From: RGIG5579 sp045590715
GTDB taxonomy: Bacteria > Bacillota > Clostridia > Oscillospirales > SIG627
Assembly (NCBI GenBank): GCA_045590715.1
Contig: JAZNRO010000042.1
Coordinates: 1 to 14,351 of the forward strand
Length of the DNA stretch: 14,351 nt
Direction of reading: 5' to 3'
In this document: one piece after another, positions 14,261-14,351 of the stretch
How positions within the stretch are numbered: the first letter of the stretch is position 1
Layout: each line of letters begins with the position of its first letter
Notes under the pieces: model-generated
The model's database searches: none
Seen by the model: only the letters and a program-made list of their open reading frames with translations
Told to the model about the DNA's origin: nothing
Position numbers and translations under genes: made by a program

Positions 14261-14351
14261 CCGGTGCTTTTATGAAGACTCCGGAAGAAGCAAAAGAACT
14301 GGCTATGGCCATGGTTTCCATCGGTAAAAAGATGGGACGGAAAGTAAGAGC
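14261..14351 (+). repeat. Direct repeat copy 2 (artefactual re-read of the insert)
   Basis: Exact copy of 14086-14176, starting right after the adapter and ending at the last base of the window. Insert-adapter-insert is what a rolling-circle nanoball read or an adapter loop in an assembly graph would give. It is not a genomic duplication. Confidence 0.92.

Noticed and set aside
14086..14351. Apparent tandem duplication with a short insertion, like a mobile element with a target-site repeat
   Set aside because: The inserted 84 bases are a sequencing adapter with barcode, and the repeats equal one library insert. There is nothing transposon-like in it.
1..14351. CRISPR array, tRNA or rRNA genes, transposase, integrase or prophage
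   Set aside because: No regularly spaced repeats, cloverleaf-like segments, recombinase motifs or phage structural genes were found. The S24 repressor alone is not evidence of a prophage.

Overview
The window looks like a contig end from an anaerobic, moderate-GC member of the Bacillota, probably Clostridia. The reasons are strong AGGAGG-type ribosome sites, consensus sigma-A promoters, a ferredoxin-linked 2-oxoacid oxidoreductase in place of a 2-oxoglutarate dehydrogenase, and Clostridia-like versions of the Clp, trigger factor and deo proteins. The species cannot be named from the sequence.

Layout. (1) 1-300: a small AT-rich gene for a putative ribbon-helix-helix protein, ending at a bidirectional terminator. 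(2) 310-5094, minus strand: one tight operon korD-korA-korB-korC-sucC-sucD, encoding a four-subunit 2-oxoacid (probably 2-oxoglutarate):ferredoxin oxidoreductase and both subunits of succinyl-CoA synthetase. Together these would join 2-oxoglutarate, succinyl-CoA and succinate, with reduced ferredoxin and ATP (or GTP) as linked products. (3) 5095-5400: an AT-rich divergent promoter region. (4) 5401-7196, plus strand: an XRE/S24 LexA-like repressor overlapping a membrane-anchored protein of unknown function, then a bidirectional terminator. (5) 7235-10671, minus strand: tig-clpP-clpX, the protein folding and proteolysis cluster, driven by a perfect-consensus promoter. A terminator-like hairpin lies between clpP and clpX, and trigger factor has a Lys/Ala-rich C-terminal tail. 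(6) 10840-14176, plus strand: deoC-deoD-deoB-deoA, a nucleoside catabolism operon. Its promoter carries a perfect 16-bp palindrome between -35 and -10.

How the deo genes work together: pyrimidine and purine nucleoside phosphorylases release (deoxy)ribose 1-phosphate, phosphopentomutase converts it to the 5-phosphate, and the aldolase splits deoxyribose 5-phosphate into glyceraldehyde 3-phosphate and acetaldehyde.

The strangest object in the window is not biological. From 14177 to 14260 the sequence is an 84-base MGI/BGI (DNBSEQ) library adapter with a 10-base barcode, flanked by two identical 91-base copies of deoA sequence. Genomic sequence should be trusted only to 14176, so deoA is truncated by the assembly. 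I found no convincing new defence, CRISPR, phage or mobile system. The best biological leads are the S24-repressor/anchored-protein pair, the deo operator candidate and the trigger factor tail.
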